From: Streptomyces minutiscleroticus
GTDB lineage: Bacteria > Actinomycetota > Actinomycetes > Streptomycetales > Streptomycetaceae
Assembly: GCF_014650875.1 (NCBI RefSeq)
Contig: NZ_BMVU01000037.1
Span: forward strand, 1 to 64,000
DNA length: 64,000 nucleotides
Direction: 5' to 3'
Numbering within the stretch: the stretch's first letter is position 1; each line of letters opens with the position of its first letter. This document shows positions 57,445 to 64,000 of this stretch, piece after piece. Made by a program: the position numbers and the translations under genes. Under the pieces are notes generated by a model that searched no databases, had not been told where the DNA came from, and saw only the letters and a list, made by a program, of their open reading frames with translations.

Positions 57445-58797
57445 ATGCACACCGTCGACAGCCCACCACCGACCTCTCGGCTTTCCCTGCCCGACAGCCT
57501 CGCCGCGGTCGCGATCCGGCCGGGCGACGGCGACTACGACGACGTGCGGCACACCTACACCCGCACCGGATCACCGGCCGCCGTGATACGCGTCCGCGAT
57601 CACGAGGACGTCGCAGCCGCCCTGGCCCACGCCCGCACCGCACAGCTTCCCCTGACCGTGCGCAGCGGCGGCCACGGCGTCAGCGGCCGTTCCACCAACG
57701 ACGGCGGCATCGTCGTCGACCTCTCCGGACTCGATGCCGTGGAGGTGCTCGACGCCCGGTCCGGGCTGGTACGCGTGGAAGCGGGAGCACGCTGGGGAGA
57801 CGTCGCCGCCCGGCTCGCGCCCCACGGTCTGGCCCTGTCCTCCGGAGACACCGGGGACGTCGGAGTCGGCGGGCTGGCCACCACCGGCGGTATCGGCCTC
57901 ATGTCCCGCCTGCACGGCCTCACCATCGATCACCTGCGCGCCGCGGAGCTGGTCCTGGCGGACGGCTCCCGGGCACGGACCGACGCCGATCACCACCCGG
58001 ATCTGTTCTGGGCGGTGCGCGGCGCGGGAGCCAACTTCGGGGTCGTGACGGCGTTCGAGTTCCGGGCCGAGCCGGTGGGCGACGTGATCGCCGCGGTCAC
58101 CACGTTCGACGCCGGGGACACCGCCGCGTTCCTGACCCGGTGGGGAACCGCCGTCGAGGCGGCACCCCGGACGGTCACCAGCTTCCTGACGCTCATGGCC
58201 GGCCCCGGCGGAAGGCCCGTCGCCCAGGCGATGACCGTGCACGCGGGGGCGGACACCGAGGCGGCGCGGAAGGCGCTCGCACCCGTGCTGTCCGCCGGAC
58301 CCGTGCTGCACAACCAGGCCTTCGTCACTCCGTACCACCGGCTGCTGCCGGCCACGCATGCGGCGCAGCACGCGCAGCAGCCGCTCACGGTGTCGCGGTC
58401 CGGGCTGCTGGAACACCTCACCGGACCCGCCGCCGCGGCCGTCGCGTCGCTGCTGGTGGCCGGCAGGACGCCCATGGTGCAGCTGCGGTCCGTCGGCGGG
58501 GCGGTCAACGACACGCCCCCGACGGCGATGGCCTACTCGCACCGCACGCAGAACTTCTCGCTGATGGCCGCCACCCTGCCGGCGGGGCGCGAGAACCTCG
58601 ACCGGCACTGGGAGCGGCTCCGCCCGCACCTCAAGGGGCTCTACCTGAGCTTCGAGACGGGCACCGGACGGCGACAGCTGCAGGACGCCTTCCCCGGCGC
58701 GGTGCTCGACCGGCTCACGGTCCTCAAGTCGCGCTACGACCCCGACCACGTCTTCGACAACAACTTCGCCCTGCCGTCGGCGGACCTTCCCGGGTGA
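57445..58797 (+). CDS. FAD-linked oxidase (BBE / PCMH family)
   Basis: 450 residues. The PCMH-type FAD domain has TVRSGGHGVSGRSTNDGGIV; His77 in SGGHG is the usual 8-alpha-histidyl FAD attachment. The 6-S-cysteinyl site of bicovalent members is replaced (GDTGDVGVGGLATTGG lacks Cys). C-terminal berberine-bridge motif SRYDPDHVFDNNFAL. No signal peptide. Oxidises alcohols, sugars or secondary-metabolite intermediates with O2. Third gene of the TetR-controlled unit; together with a hydrolase and an SDR-like protein it may modify an aromatic or alkaloid-type compound. Confidence 0.9.
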   Translation: MHTVDSPPPTSRLSLPDSLAAVAIRPGDGDYDDVRHTYTRTGSPAAVIRVRDHEDVAAALAHARTAQLPLTVRSGGHGVSGRSTNDGGIVVDLSGLDAVEVLDARSGLVRVEAGARWGDVAARLAPHGLALSSGDTGDVGVGGLATTGGIGLMSRLHGLTIDHLRAAELVLADGSRARTDADHHPDLFWAVRGAGANFGVVTAFEFRAEPVGDVIAAVTTFDAGDTAAFLTRWGTAVEAAPRTVTSFLTLMAGPGGRPVAQAMTVHAGADTEAARKALAPVLSAGPVLHNQAFVTPYHRLLPATHAAQHAQQPLTVSRSGLLEHLTGPAAAAVASLLVAGRTPMVQLRSVGGAVNDTPPTAMAYSHRTQNFSLMAATLPAGRENLDRHWERLRPHLKGLYLSFETGTGRRQLQDAFPGAVLDRLTVLKSRYDPDHVFDNNFALPSADLPG

Positions 58798-58883
58798 CCC
58801 GGCCCACGGCAGCGGCCGGGTCGACTCATCGGCACGGGCCGCGCCCGACCGGGCTGTGACCATCCAGCCCGGAGCACGCCGCC

Positions 58884-59130
58884 ATGCCTCCGCTCAGCTT
58901 CGGCCAGGCCCGCCACCTCGACGTGGAGGGAGGCGGGATCGCCTTCTACGGGACCGGTACGGGCAGCCGCACCATCGTCCGGGTGCACGGCCTGCCCCGG
59001 ACTCCCGCTCCTGGGCCGCCCAGCGGGAGTTCTTCGACCCTTACGCCCACAACGTCTTCCTCGATCTGCGCAGCTATGCAGCCTCCGGCGGACTGCCCCG
59101 CGACGTGGAGAGCGGACTCCGGGGCTTTCC
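58884..59130 (+). pseudogene. Alpha/beta hydrolase N-terminal remnant
   Basis: ATG at 58884 begins FGQARHLDVEGGGIAFYGTG, SRTIVRVHGLP. After a small deletion near 58996 another frame reads DSRSWAAQREFFDPYAHNVF, LDLRSYAASGG (family: DLRGYGASG). The catalytic Ser and C-terminal half are missing. Confidence 0.65.
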
Positions 59131-59144
59131 GCACGGGAGAGGGG

Positions 59145-59894
59145 TCAGCGCAGCCCGCCGGAGGCGAAGATCACGTCGCCTGTGATCCATGCGGCGTCCG
59201 GGGAGGCGAGAAGCGCCACCGCGGAGCCGATGTCGTCCGGCTGCCCGAGCCGGCCGAGCGGGGTGATGCGGCTCACCCCGGCGACGCTCTCGTCGTTGAC
59301 GAGGCCGGCCGCCCGGGACCCCTCGGTGTCCGTGGCGCCCGCTGCTACGGCGTTGACCCGGATGTTCCGCGCCCCGAGTTCGTTCGCCAGGACTCGGGTC
59401 AGCTGGGTGACGGCGCCCTTGGTCGAGGTGTAGAGGGCCGATCCGGGACTGTTGGCGGAGATGTCGGAGGTCGAGATGTTCACGATCGACCCGCCGTCCT
59501 CGGGTACCTGCTTGACGAAAGCCTGGCAGGTGAGGAACACACCGAGCACGTTGGTCCGGTACTGCCGGTCGAATTCGCCCGGTGTGATGTCCTCCAGCGG
59601 TTGGAAGGAGTACACCCCCGCATTGTTCACCAGCGTGTCGACCGGGCCGAAGGCGGCGTTGGCCCGCTGGAAGACGCGCTCGACGTCGTCGGGGCTGCCG
59701 ACGTCGCCGGCCACCGCCACGGCCTTGCCGCCGTTGCCGACGATGCCGGCCACGGTGGCTTCGGCGGACGAGCGGTCGGCCGCGTAGTTCACCACGACCG
59801 CCGCACCGCCGGCGGCGAGCGCGGAGGCGATCCCCCGGCCGATGCCCTTGCCGCCTCCGGTCACCAGGGCGACACGCCCGTTCAGGTCGACCAT
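59145..59894 (-). CDS. Short-chain dehydrogenase/reductase
   Basis: 249 residues. Fully classical SDR: LVTGGGKGIGRGIASALA, LVNNAGVYSF, VNISTSDISANS (Ser), ALYTSTKGAVTQLTRVLA (YxxxK), NAVAAGATDTEG, AAWITGDVIFASGG. NADP preference is suggested by the Ala/Ala-Arg after strand 2 (NYAADRSSAE). Divergent from an HxlR regulator across a palindrome; SDR/HxlR pairs like this are common and usually repressed by the HxlR protein in response to quinones or aldehydes. Confidence 0.92.
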   Translation of the reverse strand: MVDLNGRVALVTGGGKGIGRGIASALAAGGAAVVVNYAADRSSAEATVAGIVGNGGKAVAVAGDVGSPDDVERVFQRANAAFGPVDTLVNNAGVYSFQPLEDITPGEFDRQYRTNVLGVFLTCQAFVKQVPEDGGSIVNISTSDISANSPGSALYTSTKGAVTQLTRVLANELGARNIRVNAVAAGATDTEGSRAAGLVNDESVAGVSRITPLGRLGQPDDIGSAVALLASPDAAWITGDVIFASGGLR

Positions 59895-59950
59895 CGGTCC
59901 ACTCCTTCTTTCGACGCCGACTGCCTGACAGGGCGACGGTATGCGTGGGG

Positions 59951-59983
59951 CTTACTCATCGGAAGTACGTACCTTTTAGTAAG
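59951..59983. promoter_or_regulatory. HxlR-type operator between SDR and hxlR genes
   Basis: CTTACT (59951-59956) and AGTAAG (59978-59983) enclose a central GTACGTAC (59965-59972) in an AT-richer 98-base divergent gap, ending 9 bases before the HxlR start codon. Confidence 0.6.
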
Positions 59984-59992
59984 CTCCTTCTC

Positions 59993-60430
59993 ATGAACCA
60001 GCCCACGTCGACGGCGGCCGGTGACCGCGAGTCCGTGCGCCCGCGGCAAGAGGTCCCCACCACCGACTGCCCGGCCCGGCCGATCTTCGGGGACCTCACC
60101 AGTCGCTGGGCCACTTTGGTGATCACGGCGTTGCAGGAGCGGCCGCACCGCTTCTCGCAGTTGGCCGCCCGTATCGGCGGTGTCAGCGAGAAAATGCTCG
60201 CCCAGACCCTGCGGGCCCTCACCCGGGACGGGTTCGTCAGCCGTACCGCCGCCCCCACCGTGCCGGTGCAGGTCACCTACGAACTGACCGGCCTGGGGAG
60301 GGATGTCGCTCCGCGCCTCAGGGAGCTCGTCACCTGGGTCAACCACCACACCAGCACGATTCGGGCGGCTCAGTCCGCCTACGACGCCGACACACCCGTC
60401 CCGCCCGCGGTGGCGAACAGCCGACGCTGA
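59993..60430 (+). CDS. HxlR-family transcription regulator
   Basis: 145 residues from the ATG at 59993. Signature: DCPARPIFGDLTSRWATLVI, RPHRFSQLAARIGGVSEKML, AQTLRALTRDGFVSRTAAPT, VQVTYELTGLGRDV. One Cys (DCPARP) in the N-terminal position used for redox sensing in some family members. Winged-helix dimer; likely repressor of the divergent SDR and itself through the CTTACT/AGTAAG operator. Confidence 0.9.
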   Translation: MNQPTSTAAGDRESVRPRQEVPTTDCPARPIFGDLTSRWATLVITALQERPHRFSQLAARIGGVSEKMLAQTLRALTRDGFVSRTAAPTVPVQVTYELTGLGRDVAPRLRELVTWVNHHTSTIRAAQSAYDADTPVPPAVANSRR

Positions 60431-60625
60431 GTCCCGCCCGGTTCACGCGCCCACGACCTCCCAACTCGCCATGAAACGACGACAGAACGTGTGAGGGACT
60501 TCCGGACCACCATCCCTGGCAGGCTCCTTCGACCGCCACGATCCCACCCGACGGGGAACCGGACGGCCATCGGTCCGGGTACGAAGAACGCGGAGCCGCC
60601 GCCGACGCACAAGAGGAGCCCCACG

Positions 60626-61099
60626 ATGCCTGAAGACACAACCGGATGCGTGGTCTGCGACATGCTGCAGGGCCGTGCCGCCTTGCCGGGCGGTACCGCC
60701 CACGAGACGTCCCACTGGGTGGTGATGCACGTCCTCGGGGCGTTCAACCTCGGCTCCCTCGCCATCGTTCCGCGGCGGCACGTGCTCCACGTCGCGGACC
60801 TCGACGATGACGAGACCGCCCGACTCGGCCCGCTGCTGCGGGACGTCGCGGCCGCGGTGACGGCGCTCACCGACCCGGTCCGGGTCTACACCTGCCTGTG
60901 GTCGCACACCGGCGGTGAACCGGCGCACATCCACTTCGTCCTGCAGCCGATCCACCGCTCCGACATGGCCGACCACCCTGGGCGGCTCGGACCGGCGTTG
61001 CAGGCGGCGATGCTCGAATCCGGCGACAAGCCGGCCGTGGAAGCGGTCGAGGAGTTCGTGGCGCGGGCACGCCAGGTCTTGACGACGGCCGGATCCTGA
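60626..61099 (+). CDS. HIT-domain nucleotide hydrolase
   Basis: 157 residues, ATG after AAGAGGAG; the frame is open upstream but without coding signal. N-terminal CVVCDMLQGRAALPG, FNLGSLAIVPRRHVLHVADL, and the histidine-triad region GGEPAHIHFVLQPI, in which the last His of HxHxH is Gln. That suggests a branched (Ap4A hydrolase or GalT-like) member rather than a typical HINT. Cleaves or transfers nucleotides. Not obviously linked to its neighbours. Confidence 0.82.
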   Translation: MPEDTTGCVVCDMLQGRAALPGGTAHETSHWVVMHVLGAFNLGSLAIVPRRHVLHVADLDDDETARLGPLLRDVAAAVTALTDPVRVYTCLWSHTGGEPAHIHFVLQPIHRSDMADHPGRLGPALQAAMLESGDKPAVEAVEEFVARARQVLTTAGS

Positions 61100-61622
61100 A
61101 CAGCCGGCAGGCGCCGATGACGCCGGGCGACAAGCCCGGCGAGGAGCACCTCCCGCCCGCCGGGGAAGCAACGTCAGAAGGAGCGCTGGGTCGGACCGGC
61201 GGCGCGCCCGACCTGCGCGACCGGGGTGCGCCCGAACCCTTGCGTCCCGAACAGCCCGGGCGCCGCGCGCTTGAGCCGATCCTGCGCGCCGACCGGGCCG
61301 TCATGCCCGGGACACAGCCCGGAGAGGCAGCGCCGCGCTGCAGGGCGGACCACTCCTGGAACGGCGGATCCTCCCCGATCTCGGTGACCGGGGCGATGGG
61401 CCGCCGCGCCGGCCCGCGCCCCGCTCAGGGGATCGGGTACCGCCGGGTCACGCCCGGCCGGCAGCACGAGGACACGGGACGGGCAGGAGTTCCCGAGCCG
61501 GTCGCCGCCCTCGACGTCCGGGTCCTCGGACCGATCGCCGAGGCGGACGCCGTGTGACCGTGCGACGGTGTCGCCGCCCTCGAGGGCAACGGAGGGTTCT
61601 TCCTGCCGTTCGGCGGGGGGAC
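61100..61622. other. Region without a supportable gene, about 520 bases
   Basis: On the minus strand a short stretch (about 61300-61400) reads plausibly (APVTEIGEDPPFQEWSAL) but is surrounded by frame changes and stops; perhaps a relic. No promoter or terminator identified. Confidence 0.3.
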
Positions 61623-62612
61623 TCAGCCTTCCGTGACCGCCGGTTCGAGCAGGGACAGTGTCCGGTTGTCCGCGTCCACGTGTGCGCGGACGCCGAGGGG
61701 CAGCGGCAGGTTCGGCGAGGTGTGGCCGAAGTCGACCTGGGCGAGGACTGGGATGTCCCGCTGCCCCAGGACGTCGAGCACCACGTCGCGTAGGTCCGCG
61801 CGGTCTCCGCCGCCCTCGTGGGGCGTGACCTCGGTCGGGACGCCGACCACCATGGCCGCGATCCGGTCCAGCACACCGGACAGCCGCAAGGTCTGCAGGT
61901 CGTTCCAGATCCGTGAGACCGGCCGCTGCAGCTCCTCCCAGAACAGCACGGCGCCCTCGAACCGTTCGGGGGCGGGCGCGAACGGTGTCGCCTGCAGCAG
62001 GACCAGGCGGTTCAGCAGACCGCCGAACAGGGGTCCCTGCGCGCTGCCCGGCCGCCAGGTCTCCCACACCTCCCTCGCCGGCAGCTCGCCCGGCGCCTCG
62101 GCCTTGGTAAGCACACGGGTGTAGAGGTCGACGAGCTCGGAGCGGCGGGCCTCGTCGCCCAGCGTGTACCAGTCGCTGCCGAAACCGTGGGTGGCGATGT
62201 CGGCGTGGAGACCGACGAGGCCGGTCCTGGAGTGCAACGCCATGTGCAGCAACGAGATGTCGCTGTAGCCGATGATCGGTTTCGGGTCGGCCCGGATCGC
62301 GTCCAGATCGATCAGATCGAGGTAGCCGATGGTCGCCTGCCCACCGGTGTGCGCGACGACGGCCCGCACCTCCGGGTCCCGGAGCAGGACATTGAGCTCG
62401 TCGGCCTGCTCCGCCGGTGTGCCCGACGCCCACCAGCGGTTCCGTGCCGGGTCGACCATCGGGCTGACCCGTACCCGGAAGCCCATCCGCTCGAGTATCG
62501 CCACCCCGCGGGCGAGCAGTGGTTCCTCACCCGGCTCGAGCTGGCCCGAGGGCGCCGTGACGACCACGAGGTCGCCGGGACGCAGCGCGCGGGGCCGAAG
62601 AATCGCAGGCAT
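61623..62612 (-). CDS. S66 family serine peptidase (LD-carboxypeptidase / MccF-like)
   Basis: 329 residues from the ATG at 62612. RPRALRPGDLVVVTAPSGQL start, nucleophile Ser117 in IIGYSDISLL, GPLFGGLLNRLVLLQATPFA, Glu in VLFWEELQRPVSRI, and His in VDFGHTSPNLPLPLG supply the Ser-Glu-His triad of the S66 family. Members cleave LD-bonds in peptidoglycan recycling, or, like MccF, inactivate microcin-C-type peptidyl nucleotides. Cytoplasmic (no signal). The compact length and WWASGTPAEQADELN segment resemble the MccF-like branch more than LdcA, by memory. It could provide resistance to a Trojan-horse nucleotide antibiotic. Confidence 0.85.
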   Translation of the reverse strand: MPAILRPRALRPGDLVVVTAPSGQLEPGEEPLLARGVAILERMGFRVRVSPMVDPARNRWWASGTPAEQADELNVLLRDPEVRAVVAHTGGQATIGYLDLIDLDAIRADPKPIIGYSDISLLHMALHSRTGLVGLHADIATHGFGSDWYTLGDEARRSELVDLYTRVLTKAEAPGELPAREVWETWRPGSAQGPLFGGLLNRLVLLQATPFAPAPERFEGAVLFWEELQRPVSRIWNDLQTLRLSGVLDRIAAMVVGVPTEVTPHEGGGDRADLRDVVLDVLGQRDIPVLAQVDFGHTSPNLPLPLGVRAHVDADNRTLSLLEPAVTEG

Positions 62613-63035
62613 GGGACTTCCTTCTTGTTGATCAACAATGACGGGCAACACGGCCCGTGGTGCCGGTATTCCGTGTCACGGACGTGGTCGGACCGAGCCC
62701 CGGAACCCTGTCGGGGCCGCCTGCCGCGACGAACCCGCCGAGTTCCGCGACGCCGGCATCCGGGCCGGCGTCGTCCGAAGGAGCACCGGAGCGACCGACG
62801 TGTCCGCCGCTCTCACCGGCATCGCCCCGGACCCGGGCGGGCCGGGGCAGCGGGAACAGGCCGAGCGCCTCCTCGGTCGCGTCCTCGACGGCCCGGTGGC
62901 GGCACCTGGGCGGTCGACGGCGCTGGCCCCGGTGCCGCGGGGCACCGGGCCTGGTTACCCTTGCCGGGATCACAGTTCGTCCGACGTGACGCAGCGAGTG
63001 GGGCGGCGGTGTCCGCCAGGTGTGAGAGGCATGTG
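62613..63035. other. Region without a supportable gene, about 420 bases
   Basis: A plus-strand frame at about 62720-62950 has moderate coding character (DAGIRAGVVRRSTGATDVSA, REQAERLLGRVLDG), but no start, stop context or family. Possibly a relic. Otherwise empty. Confidence 0.3.
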
Positions 63036-64000
63036 ATGGGAGCGCCGCGTGGCAGTATCGCCGACCGGATCGACGTGGCGAGGGACCGTGTGTTCGTCGG
63101 CAGACAAGCCGAGTTGCGTCTGCTGCGTGACGCCCTCGCGGGAGGGCCCGACGCTCCGTCCGTGCTGTACGTGCACGGCCCCGGAGGCATCGGCAAGTCG
63201 GCGCTCATGCGGCAGTACGCCAAGGAGGCCGTCGCCGTCGGCCGGACGGTCGTCCACGTCGACGGGCGGATGGTGCCGGCCGCTCCCCAGGAGTTCGAGA
63301 AGGCCGCCGAGACGGCCGTGCGCACCCCGCGGGCGCTGCTGCTGATCGACACCTTCGAGTACTGCCAGAGCCTGGAGACCTGGCTGCGCGAGGAGTTCCT
63401 GCCGGGGCTGCCCGCCGACGTCCTGGTCGTCGTGGCGGGCCGGCACGCGCCGGACGCGAGGTGGTCGGCGGACCCGGGGTGGGCGGACGTGCTCAGGGTG
63501 ATCGCCCTCGGCGACCTCAGCGCGGACGAGGCGGAGACCTTCCTGGACAGGCGCGGGGTCGATCCCGCACGGCGCGGCCCGCTGCTCGCGTTCGCCTCCG
63601 GCCATCCACTCGCCCTGGTGCTGGCCGCCCACGCGTCCGCCGGGCACGACCTGCCCGCCTCCCAGCGGTGGGAACCCTCCCCCGAGGTCGTCGCGCCGCT
63701 GCTGCGCAGCATCCTGGGGGAGTTGCCCGGCCCCCAGCACCGGCTCGCCCTCGAAGTCTGCGCGCAGGCGCACTTGACCACCGAGGCACTCCTGCGCGCC
63801 GTGGTCGGTGACGACGCACCGGAACTCTTCGCGTGGATGCGCGACCAACCCTTCGTCGACCGCTGCTCCGAGGGCGTCTTCCCGCACGACGTCGTCCGGG
63901 AGGCGCTCGCGACCGACCTGAGGTGGCGCGACCCCGAGCGGTTCGACCAGCTCTACCGGCGCCTCCACCGCCACCTGCTGGAACGGATCGGCTCCGCCTC
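63036..64000 (+). CDS. P-loop NTPase (STAND/AAA type), N-terminal part, truncated by window end
   Basis: Open from an ATG at 63036 (GTGAGAGGC upstream) to the window edge, 321 codons without a stop. ARDRVFVGRQAELRLLRDAL is the usual opening of STAND/LuxR-LAL ATPases; Walker A YVHGPGGIGKSALMRQYAKE; Walker B RALLLIDTFEYC; VLVVVAGRHAPD (sensor); LGDLSADEAETFLDRRGV and FASGHPLALVLAAHA (winged-helix region with GxPLAL). Downstream helical repeats begin near the edge. Such proteins are signal-integrating ATPases, often regulators of secondary metabolism or defence NTPases. The output domain lies outside the window. Confidence 0.85.
   Translation, partial: MGAPRGSIADRIDVARDRVFVGRQAELRLLRDALAGGPDAPSVLYVHGPGGIGKSALMRQYAKEAVAVGRTVVHVDGRMVPAAPQEFEKAAETAVRTPRALLLIDTFEYCQSLETWLREEFLPGLPADVLVVVAGRHAPDARWSADPGWADVLRVIALGDLSADEAETFLDRRGVDPARRGPLLAFASGHPLALVLAAHASAGHDLPASQRWEPSPEVVAPLLRSILGELPGPQHRLALEVCAQAHLTTEALLRAVVGDDAPELFAWMRDQPFVDRCSEGVFPHDVVREALATDLRWRDPERFDQLYRRLHRHLLERIGSA

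Noticed and set aside
1..64000. Search by eye for CRISPR arrays, rRNA and tRNA genes
   Set aside because: Only short tandem repeats without spacers were found (22990, 39250, 45804), and no cloverleaf or rRNA-like segment was recognised.

Overview
The window is very GC-rich, with strongly G/C-biased third codon positions, frequent GTG starts, Tat and Sec secreted glycoside hydrolases, and dense small regulator/enzyme pairs. Together with close matches to known Streptomyces proteins (xylanase A, GH62 arabinofuranosidase, rifampicin monooxygenase Rox, GAF-ANTAR and CU044_5270 proteins), this points to a Streptomyces chromosome, probably accessory arm DNA rather than core, because decayed genes are frequent. 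I see no rRNA, tRNA, CRISPR array or intact transposon.

Layout. 1-8.1 kb: a signalling array of GAF and GAF-ANTAR proteins (five ANTAR coding sequences, one truncated by the window edge, plus remnants), a GAF-only protein, a broken PAS gene and a STAS-GAF protein. Two tandem copies of a two-gene GAF-ANTAR module are recognisable. 8.1-12.2 kb: an aconitase fragment, two very small membrane/secreted proteins, and an autoregulated-looking ArsR-SRPBCC / reductase operon. 12.4-14.1 kb: rifampicin monooxygenase (rox) with an upstream 19-bp palindrome matching the rifamycin-associated element. 14.2-15.8 kb: eroded gene fragments. 15.8-23.1 kb: a catabolic cluster with an Lrp-type regulator, a polysaccharide-deacetylase-fold amidohydrolase, an MFS symporter, an SDR, and an unusual fusion of ketopantoate-reductase-like and M20 peptidase domains; the last three genes overlap. 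23.2-27.0 kb: a membrane protein and a DEAD/DEAH helicase with a translationally coupled partner.

27-36.4 kb: a run of divergent regulator/enzyme pairs (Rrf2/old yellow enzyme, MarR/VOC, WYL/VOC, TetR/SDR) with readable operators between most of them, a frameshifted cyclase, and a DUF6461 protein. 36.8-41.3 kb: a STAS protein, a broken ricin-type lectin, and the divergent xylanase (GH10-CBM13) and arabinofuranosidase (CBM13-GH62) genes, which together debranch and cut arabinoxylan. 41.4-46.7 kb: an IS5-type transposase remnant, an XRE regulator and quinone oxidoreductase, SRPBCC and hypothetical proteins, and a lactonase-type metallo-beta-lactamase.

47.2-54.6 kb: a very large Tat-exported GH2 beta-galactosidase with an inserted LamG domain, an alpha/beta hydrolase behind an operator-flanked promoter, and an ECF sigma factor coupled to its CU044_5270 partner. 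54.8-64 kb: TetR with divergent isochorismatase / SDR-like / FAD oxidase genes, an SDR divergent from HxlR, a HIT hydrolase, an S66 (MccF-like) peptidase, and the start of a large P-loop NTPase that runs off the end. Long perfect inverted repeats without T-tracts close many transcription units.
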